Source: an uncultured bacterium (GTDB lineage Bacteria > Patescibacteriota > Minisyncoccia > Phycocordibacterales > UBA918). Taken from it: a stretch of 8,281 nt of DNA. Positions 1 to 5,679 of the stretch are shown piece by piece (within the stretch, counting starts at the first letter, position 1; every line of letters starts with the position of its first letter). Below the pieces are notes generated by a model that saw nothing but the letters and a program-made list of their open reading frames with translations, searched no databases and was not told the DNA's origin. The translations under genes were made by a program, and so were the position numbers. Location: positions 1-8,281 of the forward strand of contig CAJXAG010000041.1 of the NCBI GenBank assembly GCA_913050645.1, given 5' to 3'.

Positions 1-6
1 GCTAGC

Positions 7-76
7 AAAGAACCCCTGGTTCCACCCCAGAGGTGATGTGGGCAAATGCCCCATCCCCTCTGGGGTGGGGTTCTTT
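7..76. repeat. long imperfect hairpin, possible bidirectional terminator
   Basis: Seen: one nested inverted repeat fills these 70 bases. The outer arm 7-14 pairs with 69-76. The middle arm 22-33 pairs with 57-68, all 12 bases, leaving a 7-base bulge on the left at 15-21. The inner parts 35-38/52-55 and 40-43/48-51 close a 4-base loop. Both strands leave the stem through a T-rich end (ttcttt), so it could terminate transcription from either side. The T tract is interrupted, so a structural or mobile palindrome is an equally good reading. The gene it would serve lies left of the window. Confidence 0.6.
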
Positions 77-115
77 ACAAGTGATACGGTATTCGCTGAC
101 GGGGAATTGTGACAT

Positions 116-158
116 GTAAAACAAAAGTTCGAGACATGGTCCCGAACTTTTGTTTTAC
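116..158. terminator. bidirectional hairpin terminator
   Basis: Seen: a perfect 16-bp stem (116-131 with 143-158) is extended inward by gac/gtc (133-135 with 139-141) across one mismatch, leaving a 3-base loop. The distal arm reads acttttgtttt on both strands, which is the GC-poor end expected of a two-way Rho-independent terminator. On the minus strand the stop codon of the small frame at 155-349 lies inside the stem, so that frame would end exactly at the terminator. It may also serve a plus-strand gene left of the window. Confidence 0.6.
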
Positions 159-349
159 CGGCCTGCTGCTTCGGCGACGGTGCTGAACCAGTTGCCGAGC
201 TGTCCACGCAGTTTTTCAAGAAATGAACCCTGTGATTTGGACGTGTTTTCCGTTTCTTGTTTTGCAGTTGGGGTTTGAAGTGAAGATACGCTACTACAAC
301 GTATCCAAAGGGGATCGACCAGACCAGGGGAATGAGCCTTGCAAAGCAA
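155..349 (-). pseudogene. possible 3' remnant of a gene, unrecognised
   Basis: Not recognised. The minus-strand frame stays open for about 64 codons to a TAA at 155-157. Its last 40 or so residues look protein-like (many Q, E, K and S, then FLEKLRGQLGNWF and AEAAGR), and the frame stops inside a terminator hairpin, as real genes do. The 5' end is not credible: the only start available is a TTG at 347-349 inside the 295-384 palindrome, and the frame runs on upstream into the T-tract of the ung terminator. I infer either the tail of a gene cut by a palindromic insertion or a chance open frame. Nothing in it points to a function. Confidence 0.22.
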
Positions 350-384
350 GGCTTGGTTGGTCGATCCCGTCTGTCTACGTTGTA
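295..384. repeat. 90-bp nested palindrome
   Basis: Seen: three nested stems share one axis. The outer stem is 295-303 with 376-384 (9 bp). The middle stem is 311-321 with 358-368 (11 bp, gggatcgacca and its complement). The inner stem is 335-342 with 346-353 (8 bp, loop aaa). Spacers 322-334 and 354-357 are unpaired or weakly paired. It sits between the ung terminator and the remnant frame at 155-349. There is no T-tract on the plus side, so it is not an ordinary terminator. It could be a REP/MITE-like element or a small structured RNA. It does not fit an integron attC site. Confidence 0.6.
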
Positions 385-411
385 AAAAGAAAAAGATCCA
401 TCACATGGACC
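384..411 (-). terminator. Rho-independent terminator of ung
   Basis: Read on the minus strand, a 6-bp stem (406-411 with 395-400, one G-T wobble, loop tgtga) is followed directly by tttttcttttt (394 down to 384). It lies about 50 bases past the ung stop in the right orientation. The stem is short but the T-tract is good. Confidence 0.6.
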
Positions 412-463
412 TATAAAATACCTACAGCGAGTTATACACAGTTTTTATGCAGAATGCAAGAAG

Positions 464-1138
464 TTACCACTTGACCATGCCTAAATTGTGTTTTTTGAGA
501 TAGGTGTTTGCCTTACTAAAATGCTTGCATCCAAAAAAACCGTTGTGCGCAGAGAAGGGAGATGGATGTGGCGCTTGCAACACCAAATGCTTAGTGTGAT
601 CTATGTTTTTTCCTTTTTCTTGTGCGTAGTGTCCCCACAACATAAAGACTATGTGTTCTTTTTCGTCTGAAAGTTTCTGTATAACGGTGTCGGTAAACTG
701 CTCCCAGCCGAGTCCTTGATGAGATCCTGCGTTTCCTTGGTCGACGGTAAGGGTTGTATTTAAAAGCAGTACACCTTGGTCAGCCCAGCGCTCAAGATTA
801 CCTAAAGGGGGATAGGGTTGTTTGGTACCTATGTCTGATTCTATTTCTTTATATATGTTTCGTAGTGAGGGCGGAATGGCTACACCATCTTGCACTGAAA
901 AGGAGAGGCCGTGTGCTTGACCTTTGCCATGGTACGGGTCTTGTCCAAGAATGACCACCTTTACGTCATTAAAGTGACAACGGTTAAATGCGTTGAAAAT
1001 AAGTTTTGGAGGAGGAAAGACAGTCTTAGAAAGGTATCTGTCACGCACATTTTTTGTGAGTGTCCGAAAGTACTCTTTTTCAAACTCATCTGCGAGCACT
1101 TTTTCCCAACTATCATGTATCTCGACCCTTGCTTTCAT
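464..1138 (-). CDS. ung: uracil-DNA glycosylase (family 1, Ung)
   Basis: Excises uracil from DNA by cutting the N-glycosidic bond, the first step of base excision repair after cytosine deamination or dUMP incorporation; cytoplasmic, monomeric. The 224 residues match the usual family length. Motifs seen: the water-activating GQDPYHG at 65-71 (catalytic Asp67), LLLNTTLT at 124-131 (Asn127 of the uracil-specificity pocket), and HPSPFSA at 191-197 (catalytic His191, DNA intercalation loop), followed by GFFGC. The N-terminal ESW/DEFEK..YF-type segment (residues 10-24) is typical of the start of family 1 enzymes and supports the ATG at 1136-1138. No Shine-Dalgarno sequence precedes it (aatacaac before ATG). 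It is a single-gene unit divergent from the YihY gene, with its own terminator at 384-411. Nothing about it looks damaged or transferred. Confidence 0.97.
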   Translation of the reverse strand: MKARVEIHDSWEKVLADEFEKEYFRTLTKNVRDRYLSKTVFPPPKLIFNAFNRCHFNDVKVVILGQDPYHGKGQAHGLSFSVQDGVAIPPSLRNIYKEIESDIGTKQPYPPLGNLERWADQGVLLLNTTLTVDQGNAGSHQGLGWEQFTDTVIQKLSDEKEHIVFMLWGHYAQEKGKNIDHTKHLVLQAPHPSPFSAHNGFFGCKHFSKANTYLKKHNLGMVKW

Positions 1139-1386
1139 GTTGTATTGTGATTAAGGCTACTAGCTGAAAATAGGCTAATGTAATAAAAAAAATAAAAATG
1201 CATCAGGCTGTTCGCTGTTTTAAGACGTCGTTTACCACAAGACTTAAAGTGGTTTGTATATGTATACATGTTTAGAACCATAGTTTGTGTGGTTAGGGTA
1301 AAAATCGACGACATAAAAGTAAGGGTGAGATGTATCTGCACATCCATGGAGGTATTTTATCAGAAAATGACGTACCATATAGCAAT
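1139..1386. other. divergent intergenic region ung / YihY
   Basis: This 248-base gap must hold both outward promoters, but I could not place either with confidence. Seen: an A-rich run at 1184-1198, a perfect 10-bp palindrome atgtatacat at 1260-1269, and short inverted copies of ttaag and cttaa near 1220 and 1243. The palindrome could be an operator, but it is short enough to be chance. The last 57 bases (1330-1386) are open in the YihY frame and could be an N-terminal extension. Confidence 0.4.
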
Positions 1387-2196
1387 ATGCGATTGAAGAA
1401 ATTTTGGCAAAACTTAAAGGCTGCAGCAAAGCTGTGGTATGACACCGATGCTGACTATAAAGCTGCGACGGTGTCGTATTACGCTCTGTTTGCTATAGTC
1501 CCATTGTTGCTCCTGTCTATTGCGATTCATAGTGCTGTCTTTGGTAAGGAGTTTATTGTACAGACCCTCAATGACTGGGGGAGTATTCTCGGTGCGGATG
1601 TCTTGACACTTCTAAGCGAAGCGGTACGCAACCTCGAGGTGCTTTCCAGTGGTTTTGGCGTCCCTATCTTCGGAACACTCTTTTTTTTCGGTATGGTCAT
1701 TATGATGTTGAACACTTTTACCTCTGGCATACATGGCATCTGGGGTATGCGTCATCGTGGTTTTCGTGGTTGGTTGCGTAAGTGCAAGCATTCTATCGCG
1801 TTTGTGGTTATTTTCGAGATATACCTGTTCGGTATGCTATTGCTGAGTGTGACTATGTCATGGCTGACACAGCAGATTCCGTTTTTTGGCATTGTGGTGT
1901 TTGATGCGTTTTTCTTTCTCTTGATGACAACAGTTTTGTTTGCGCTAGCGTTTAGGATATTGCCGTGGCAAGCCCCTTTGTTACGAAGTCGGGTATGGGG
2001 AAGTTTTGTAGCAAGTTTGCTTTTGTATATTGCACGTGCGTTAGTTGCACTGTATATCGATGTAACACCGGTACCGGGGTTGTTTGGAGTGGCGGGGTTG
2101 ATCGTGGTATTGCTTATTTGGGTGTTTGCGTCCACCGCCATTATCTACTACGGTGCAGCGTTTGCGTTTGTGCATGGAGGCAGGCGTCTGCAGTAA
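1387..2196 (+). CDS. YihY/BrkB family inner-membrane protein
   Basis: Integral membrane protein of the YihY/virulence factor BrkB family (older databases wrongly call it ribonuclease BN). Its function is unsettled, and transport has been suggested. The hydropathy read from sequence gives six helices at about residues 26-50, 90-112, 136-158, 166-190, 203-224 and 231-257 of 269. Family features seen: the first helix opening AATVSYYALFAIVPL, the LPWQAPLLRSRVWGSFVAS loop before helix 5, and a glycine-rich last helix ending with YYGAAFAF. I chose the ATG at 1387 because family members begin with a short basic segment like RLKKFWQNLKAAAKLWY. An in-frame ATG at 1330 would add 19 unconserved-looking residues and has only a weak agggtgag upstream. 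It stands alone, followed by a palindromic non-coding stretch. Confidence 0.9.
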   Translation: MRLKKFWQNLKAAAKLWYDTDADYKAATVSYYALFAIVPLLLLSIAIHSAVFGKEFIVQTLNDWGSILGADVLTLLSEAVRNLEVLSSGFGVPIFGTLFFFGMVIMMLNTFTSGIHGIWGMRHRGFRGWLRKCKHSIAFVVIFEIYLFGMLLLSVTMSWLTQQIPFFGIVVFDAFFFLLMTTVLFALAFRILPWQAPLLRSRVWGSFVASLLLYIARALVALYIDVTPVPGLFGVAGLIVVLLIWVFASTAIIYYGAAFAFVHGGRRLQ

Positions 2197-2211
2197 TTTT
2201 TTAAAAAGTCA

Positions 2212-2238
2212 ATCCTGACCTACGAAGTAGGGCAGGAT
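2212..2238. repeat. hairpin downstream of YihY
   Basis: Seen: atcctg (2212-2217) and cctac (2219-2223) pair with gtagg (2227-2231) and caggat (2233-2238) around one A-G mismatch and a gaa loop, giving 11 bp. On the plus strand it is not followed by T residues. On the minus strand a short gap is followed by ttttt, so it is better placed to stop minus-strand transcription than to end YihY. It could also be an mRNA 3'-end stabiliser. Confidence 0.55.
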
Positions 2239-2262
2239 CAGGGACCTATGCTCACTAATTTT

Positions 2263-2398
2263 CTGGATCGCTTCGACTGTAGTCTCGCGAAGACGGAAAA
2301 ACCGAAGGTTTTTCCGTCAACAGCAACAAAGTTGCCATCATTGCGAGCTTCTGCGAAGTATACCCAACTCCTAATGAAGTTAGGGCTGGGCAATCCAG
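2263..2398. repeat. composite palindromic element, MITE-like candidate
   Basis: Seen: the ends are imperfect inverted copies, ctggatcgc at 2263-2271 and, on the other strand, ctggattgc at 2398-2390. Each arm is followed further inward by a second shared word, tcgcgaagacgg on the left (2285-2296) and tcgcaatgatgg on the right (complement of 2347-2336). Internal hairpins: 2271-2275/2288-2292; 2292-2303/2307-2318 (perfect 12 bp, gaa loop); 2323-2327/2331-2335; 2348-2351/2355-2358; 2363-2369/2378-2385. The arm words resemble the 'ctggattgcttcg...ctcgcaatgacgg' type of dispersed palindromic repeat that I recall from several bacterial genomes. I infer two such units in head-to-head orientation. Confidence 0.5.
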
Positions 2399-2501
2399 AC
2401 TGTTTACAGTTGGAGTATAGCTTTGTTGTTGAGTTTTAATGAGCATAGGTGCCGATCAGTACTTTGTGTATAGTTTTGCAGGAAAGAGATGGGGAAGTGT
2501 G

Positions 2502-2507
2502 TACAAT
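2502..2507 (+). promoter_or_regulatory. -10-like box, exonuclease gene
   Basis: TACAAT lies 7 bases before the ATG at 2515, so transcription from it would begin at or next to the start codon. No good -35 is present at 16-18 bases; ttgcag at 2476-2481 is 20 bases away. The position suits a leaderless message, and no ribosome binding site is present. Confidence 0.35.
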
Positions 2508-2514
2508 ATACATA

Positions 2515-3111
2515 ATGTTGATAGTTGACGTTGAAGCTTCTGGGACACGCTACGCACAACACTCTATTGTGTCGATTGGTGCGGTTGATTTTGATAATCC
2601 AGAAAATCGTTTTTATGAAGAGTGTCAGATATGGCCTGGTGCAGATATTATGGATGGGGCACTTGAGGTAAATGGATTTACTGAGGCTGAAATTACAGAC
2701 CCAGAGAAGCAAACTGAGTCAGTGATTGTTACTAAGTTTATGGAATGGTCGCGTGCAAATATTGTTGACCGCACCATTACCGGACAGAACCCTTCCTTTG
2801 ATCGCGACTTTATTCGTGAGGCTGCATATCGGGCGCATCTGAACTGGGATTTTGCATATAGAACCATTGATACACACTCTTTGTGTTGGATGCACATTAT
2901 TAAAAGAGGGAACAAGCCTCCTGTAGATACAAAACACAAACGCTCTGACTTAGATCTGGATGCTATTTTGCAGTACTGTGGTATTCCAGAAGAACCGCAA
3001 CCACACAACGCGCTCACTGGAGCGCTGTGTCATGCAGAAGTGACTTCACGACTCTTGTTTGATCGTAAGCTCCTGTCTGAGTTTGAACAATACGATATAC
3101 CATGGTTGTAA
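2515..3111 (+). CDS. DEDDh-type 3'-5' exonuclease-like protein
   Basis: RNase H-fold exonuclease of the DnaQ/RNase T/oligoribonuclease type, expected to remove nucleotides from 3' ends of DNA or RNA with two metal ions. Of 198 residues, motif I is LIVDVEASG (Asp5, Glu7), motif II is GQNPSFDRDF (Asp96 with Asn92) and motif III begins PHNAL (His164). In the classical DEDDh motif III an aspartate follows five residues after the histidine; here that residue is Gly169 (HNALTGALCHAE), and the nearest acidic residue is Glu175. It may therefore use a variant site or be weakly active; the substrate cannot be told. I chose the ATG at 2515 because the Asp-x-Glu motif should lie within the first ten residues; the in-frame ATG at 2449 adds 22 unlike residues. 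The 3' end overlaps the next gene by 10 bases. Confidence 0.85.
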   Translation: MLIVDVEASGTRYAQHSIVSIGAVDFDNPENRFYEECQIWPGADIMDGALEVNGFTEAEITDPEKQTESVIVTKFMEWSRANIVDRTITGQNPSFDRDFIREAAYRAHLNWDFAYRTIDTHSLCWMHIIKRGNKPPVDTKHKRSDLDLDAILQYCGIPEEPQPHNALTGALCHAEVTSRLLFDRKLLSEFEQYDIPWL

Positions 3112-3470
3112 AGAAGTTTTTCCATGATCGCTTGGCTGATGTTATTTCCCTTTTTCATATAAGTATCGTTATGATTGCTGCGTTTGGGTGGTGGCTTTTG
3201 CCGGACAGTCCGATCCATTTTGCGGTCCTTTTTGGTACCTGGCTTTCGTGGATTGTGCTTGGCTCGTGTGTGTTGGCTTCGTGGGAGTTTAGCGTTCGTG
3301 CAAAGCATGACCCGAGTGTGCGTGCGTATGAAGACGGCTACTTGCACTACCACATGCGTCGCCTTATCCCTTTTGCACCCTCCAAGCAGTTCATCCGTGT
3401 GTGTGGTCTATTTTACCTTTCTTTAGGAATGATTCTTTGGATAAGCAATTATTTTGGGTTGCTCGCATGA
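3102..3470 (+). CDS. small three-helix membrane protein, DUF2784-like
   Basis: Function unknown. The 122-residue protein has three hydrophobic segments at about residues 12-33, 38-61 and 99-119, with a polar, histidine- and arginine-rich stretch between the second and third (RAKHDP, YEDGYLHYHMRR). The arrangement histidine in helix 1, Cys56 near the end of helix 2, glutamate then arginine, then a Y..G...H...R segment resembles the DUF2784 layout, but I rate that as a hint only. The start codon lies inside the exonuclease gene (10-base overlap, different frame), so it is probably translated by coupling. It lies 14 bases before the LOG-like gene. Co-occurrence with the exonuclease does not reveal a role. 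Confidence 0.75.
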   Translation: MVVKKFFHDRLADVISLFHISIVMIAAFGWWLLPDSPIHFAVLFGTWLSWIVLGSCVLASWEFSVRAKHDPSVRAYEDGYLHYHMRRLIPFAPSKQFIRVCGLFYLSLGMILWISNYFGLLA

Positions 3471-3476
3471 TAAAAT
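3468..3476 (+). promoter_or_regulatory. extended -10 element before LOG-like gene
   Basis: The sequence TGA-TAAAAT has the TGn extension directly before a 4/6 or better match to TATAAT, and ends 8 bases before the ATG at 3485. It overlaps the stop codon of the preceding gene. A start from here would give an mRNA with almost no leader. No clear -35 was found, so the four-gene unit may instead be read through from 2515. Confidence 0.35.
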
Positions 3477-3484
3477 GACAACAT

Positions 3485-4225
3485 ATGGTACGTAAAATGT
3501 TGAGCAAAAAGAGTGCTGCAAAAGCCTCTAAGAAGAAAATTGATAACTGTCGGGTGGTAACAGATCTCTTGGACATGAACGGAGACGCGATCGAGTCGTG
3601 GCGCGTATTTCGCATTATGGCTGAGTTTGTAACTGGTTTTGAACTGTTGCGAAAGTACGGTCTGGCAGTTTCGATCTTTGGAAGTGCACGAACGCAACCC
3701 GGTGACCCATACTACAAACAAGCTGAGGAACTGGCTGCGAAGTTGGCGAAGAAAAAATTTACAGTGATTACCGGAGGTGGACCTGGGATCATGGAAGCAG
3801 GAAACGTCGGTGCATTTAAAGTAGGTGGTGAGTCAGTGGGACTTAATATTGAGCTTCCGTTTGAACAGAAGCTGAACCCATACACTACTGAGTCACTTGA
3901 TTTCGATTTTTTCTTTTCCCGAAAAGTAATGCTCGCATTTGCCTCTGAGGTCTATGTGTATTTTCCGGGTGGCTTTGGAACGATGGATGAGTTCTTTGAG
4001 CTCGTGACACTTATTCAGACGAAGAAAATTGAACCAATTCCTATTGTGTTGTATGGAAAGGATTATTGGGAGCCACTGATTACATTCTTCAAGAAGACAA
4101 TGCTCAAGGAGTATAAAACTATCAGTAAGGAAGACATGGAGTTGTTTCACTTGGTAGATTCTGTTGATGAGGCGGTGAAGTACATCTCCAAAGCAACTAA
4201 TGGAAAAAAAGTAAAGCAGTTATGA
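3485..4225 (+). CDS. TIGR00730/LOG family Rossmann-fold protein
   Basis: Member of the LOG (lysine decarboxylase-like, TIGR00730) family, whose characterised members are nucleoside 5'-monophosphate phosphoribohydrolases: they release the base and ribose 5-phosphate, for example from AMP or cytokinin nucleotides. Despite the old name they are not decarboxylases. Motifs in the 246 residues: FGSART at 65-70 opening the Rossmann fold, GGGPGIMEA at 97-105, SRKVML at 145-150, and the family signature PGGFGTMDE at 161-169 (catalytic Arg146 and Glu169 by analogy). A lysine-rich N-terminal tail of about 20 residues precedes the fold. The ATG at 3485 is the first in frame; ATG at 3497 would remove four residues. 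Its TGA overlaps the next ATG by four bases (ATGA), so this is the first gene of a coupled operon. Nucleotide salvage or clean-up is likely; the base preferred is unknown. Confidence 0.92.
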   Translation: MVRKMLSKKSAAKASKKKIDNCRVVTDLLDMNGDAIESWRVFRIMAEFVTGFELLRKYGLAVSIFGSARTQPGDPYYKQAEELAAKLAKKKFTVITGGGPGIMEAGNVGAFKVGGESVGLNIELPFEQKLNPYTTESLDFDFFFSRKVMLAFASEVYVYFPGGFGTMDEFFELVTLIQTKKIEPIPIVLYGKDYWEPLITFFKKTMLKEYKTISKEDMELFHLVDSVDEAVKYISKATNGKKVKQL

Positions 4226-5157
4226 TCAACTACCGTGCGCGTTTGAAAGACTTTCAGCTTGATACTATTCCGAACCTCGATGTTGCGGCACTGGGTGCGT
4301 TGCAGTTGGTCTCGCAGGAGCAGATCCCAAAGCTTGATTTCTCACACCTGAAGCGCCCCTTGGTGCTTGGTAGCGGTAACGCCTTTTTTACCGCACGTAT
4401 TTTATTTGACGGTGTTGATGCGTTTTATGGAGATGAGTCAACATATGGTGCAATGCTGCAGATGCCGAGTCATTACGATGGTGTGGTGATTCTCAGCGCA
4501 TCGGGGAAGAAGCATGCGATTGCGATGGTGGAAATTGCACAAAAGGCGCATCTTGATACCTATCTGATCACAAACACCAAAGACGCAGACGCAGCACGGT
4601 CACTCGATGAGGATCATGTGTTTGTCTTTCAAAAAAACCGAGAGCCGTACACATATAACACCTCTACGTACTTCACACCGGTATTTGGAAAAACAGAGGA
4701 AGATGCAAGTGCTATCGCGTCGTTTATTGAACATGAGGTATCGGCACACCTGCTGCGAAACTTTGACGACTATGAAGCGTATGCGCTCATCATCCCATCA
4801 CGATTTAAATACGCCAGAGCGATGCTGCGTACGAAGTTTGATGAACTTTTTGGTCCTATGGTAGTTGGTCGAGTATTTACTGACGAAGAAATAAAGCACG
4901 CAAAGACGGTGGTGTCTTCAGGGCGCGAGCTGTTGATTAGTTTTGGTGTGGAAAATGAGCACTACGGCATCCCTAAAAATCGCCTGCAGATCCCACTTCC
5001 AAAAGCGGTGCAGTACGGGGGGTTTTTAGCAATCAGCTACTATGTTGTTGGCAAGATACAGGAGGCACATCCGCCATACTTTGCACAGTCCGTTGCGAAG
5101 TATACACAGACCGCATCGCGCATCTTCGATCAGGACATTACACCTATAGTAGAGTAG
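4222..5157 (+). CDS. SIS domain sugar-phosphate isomerase-like protein
   Basis: SIS-fold (sugar isomerase) protein of 311 residues, about the size of two SIS halves, as in GlmS isomerase domains and bifunctional phosphoglucose/phosphomannose isomerases. Seen: a nucleotide- or sugar-binding style loop GSGNAFF at 50-56, the phosphate-binding serine loop ILSASGKKHA at 90-99 (SIS pattern S-x-SG), a following helix and strand AQKAHLDTYLITN (106-118), and EPYTYNTSTY at 141-150, a phrase typical of SIS proteins. The second half is less typical, so the reaction (aldose/ketose isomerisation, or phosphosugar sensing) cannot be assigned. There is no helix-turn-helix domain. The start codon overlaps the stop of the LOG-like gene (ATGA) and the stop is three bases before the first Nudix gene, so the products are made together. 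Confidence 0.85.
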   Translation: MINYRARLKDFQLDTIPNLDVAALGALQLVSQEQIPKLDFSHLKRPLVLGSGNAFFTARILFDGVDAFYGDESTYGAMLQMPSHYDGVVILSASGKKHAIAMVEIAQKAHLDTYLITNTKDADAARSLDEDHVFVFQKNREPYTYNTSTYFTPVFGKTEEDASAIASFIEHEVSAHLLRNFDDYEAYALIIPSRFKYARAMLRTKFDELFGPMVVGRVFTDEEIKHAKTVVSSGRELLISFGVENEHYGIPKNRLQIPLPKAVQYGGFLAISYYVVGKIQEAHPPYFAQSVAKYTQTASRIFDQDITPIVE

Positions 5158-5160
5158 CTC

Positions 5161-5673
5161 ATGGCTGAAGAACGTACTTACAATAAAATTCAAATTGTAG
5201 ACGAAGAAGATAATATTCTTGGGGCAGTATCGTACGATGAGGCTATTGCTGGTGGGTATATCCGTCGTGCGGCACGTGTTTTTGTTTTTAATGAGTCGGG
5301 TCAGATACTAATTCAGCGGCGCAGCGCACATATTTCTAAGCCTCTCATGCTTGATCAGTCTGCGGCAGGTCATGTAGATGAGGGTGAGACATATCGTGAA
5401 GCGGCACTGCGTGAGCTGGAGGAGGAATTGGGACTGTCCGGCTTCGAGCTTGTAGAGGTTGCTGCATCGTTTCGAACAAAACCGTTTTTTAATACGATCT
5501 ATAAAACAACAGTCCCAGATGAAGTAAAAATTAATTTTGATCCGCATGAAGTTCATGAGACACTTTGGCTTTCGGTGGTGGAGCTGGATGCGTTAGTTTC
5601 TGATCCTGATAGTAATTGTACAGATTCGTTGGTGGACGCATGGACAAAATTGAAAGATAAGTTACTTGTATGA
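5161..5673 (+). CDS. Nudix hydrolase, YfcD/IDI-like
   Basis: Nudix hydrolases cleave nucleoside diphosphates linked to another group (X), using a Mg-binding helix. This 170-residue protein has a perfect Nudix box at residues 70-92: G70-x5-E76-x7-RE(84-85)-L-x-EE(88-89)-x-GL. The preceding layout (VDEEDNILG, a short helix, RRAARVFVFNESG, LIQRRS, DQSAAGHVDEGE) is that of YfcD-like proteins related to isopentenyl-diphosphate isomerase, not of MutT. True IDI activity is doubtful and the substrate is unknown. It begins three bases after the SIS stop and ends six bases before a second Nudix gene of the same layout. No Shine-Dalgarno sequence precedes the ATG at 5161. Confidence 0.93.
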   Translation: MAEERTYNKIQIVDEEDNILGAVSYDEAIAGGYIRRAARVFVFNESGQILIQRRSAHISKPLMLDQSAAGHVDEGETYREAALRELEEELGLSGFELVEVAASFRTKPFFNTIYKTTVPDEVKINFDPHEVHETLWLSVVELDALVSDPDSNCTDSLVDAWTKLKDKLLV

Positions 5674-5679
5674 TTAAGT

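Larger units (their letters stand above)
2197..2514. other. palindrome-rich non-coding region
   Basis: The 318 bases between YihY and the exonuclease hold no credible gene. Open frames of about 63 codons on each strand here are by-products of the inverted repeats. Contents: a hairpin at 2212-2238, the composite palindromic element at 2263-2398, a small actg/cagt hairpin near 2399-2410, and the probable exonuclease promoter just before 2515. No clean plus-strand terminator for YihY is visible. Confidence 0.6.

Noticed and set aside
7..76. tRNA or other known structured RNA gene
   Set aside because: It is one long rod with a side bulge, not a cloverleaf. It has no T-loop or CCA-type end.
295..384. 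Integron attC site
   Set aside because: The outer arms (tacaacgta / tacgttgta) do not fit the RYYYAAC and GTTRRRY core sites, and no integrase or cassette array is near.
1330..1386. N-terminal extension of the YihY protein from ATG 1330
   Set aside because: The 19 added residues are unlike the family's N-terminus. The weak agggtgag is only a few bases from the ATG. It cannot be fully excluded.
1752..2141. Long minus-strand open frame inside the YihY gene
   Set aside because: It is antisense to conserved membrane helices and its translation has no recognisable features.
2248..2446. Open frames of about 63 codons on both strands in the YihY-exonuclease gap
   Set aside because: They lie across the palindromic element, mirror each other, have no start signals and show unprotein-like composition. 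They are by-products of the inverted repeats.
2449..2514. N-terminal extension of the exonuclease from ATG 2449
   Set aside because: It would push the Asp-x-Glu motif to residue 27 and would lie across the likely -10 box. The added residues look non-coding.
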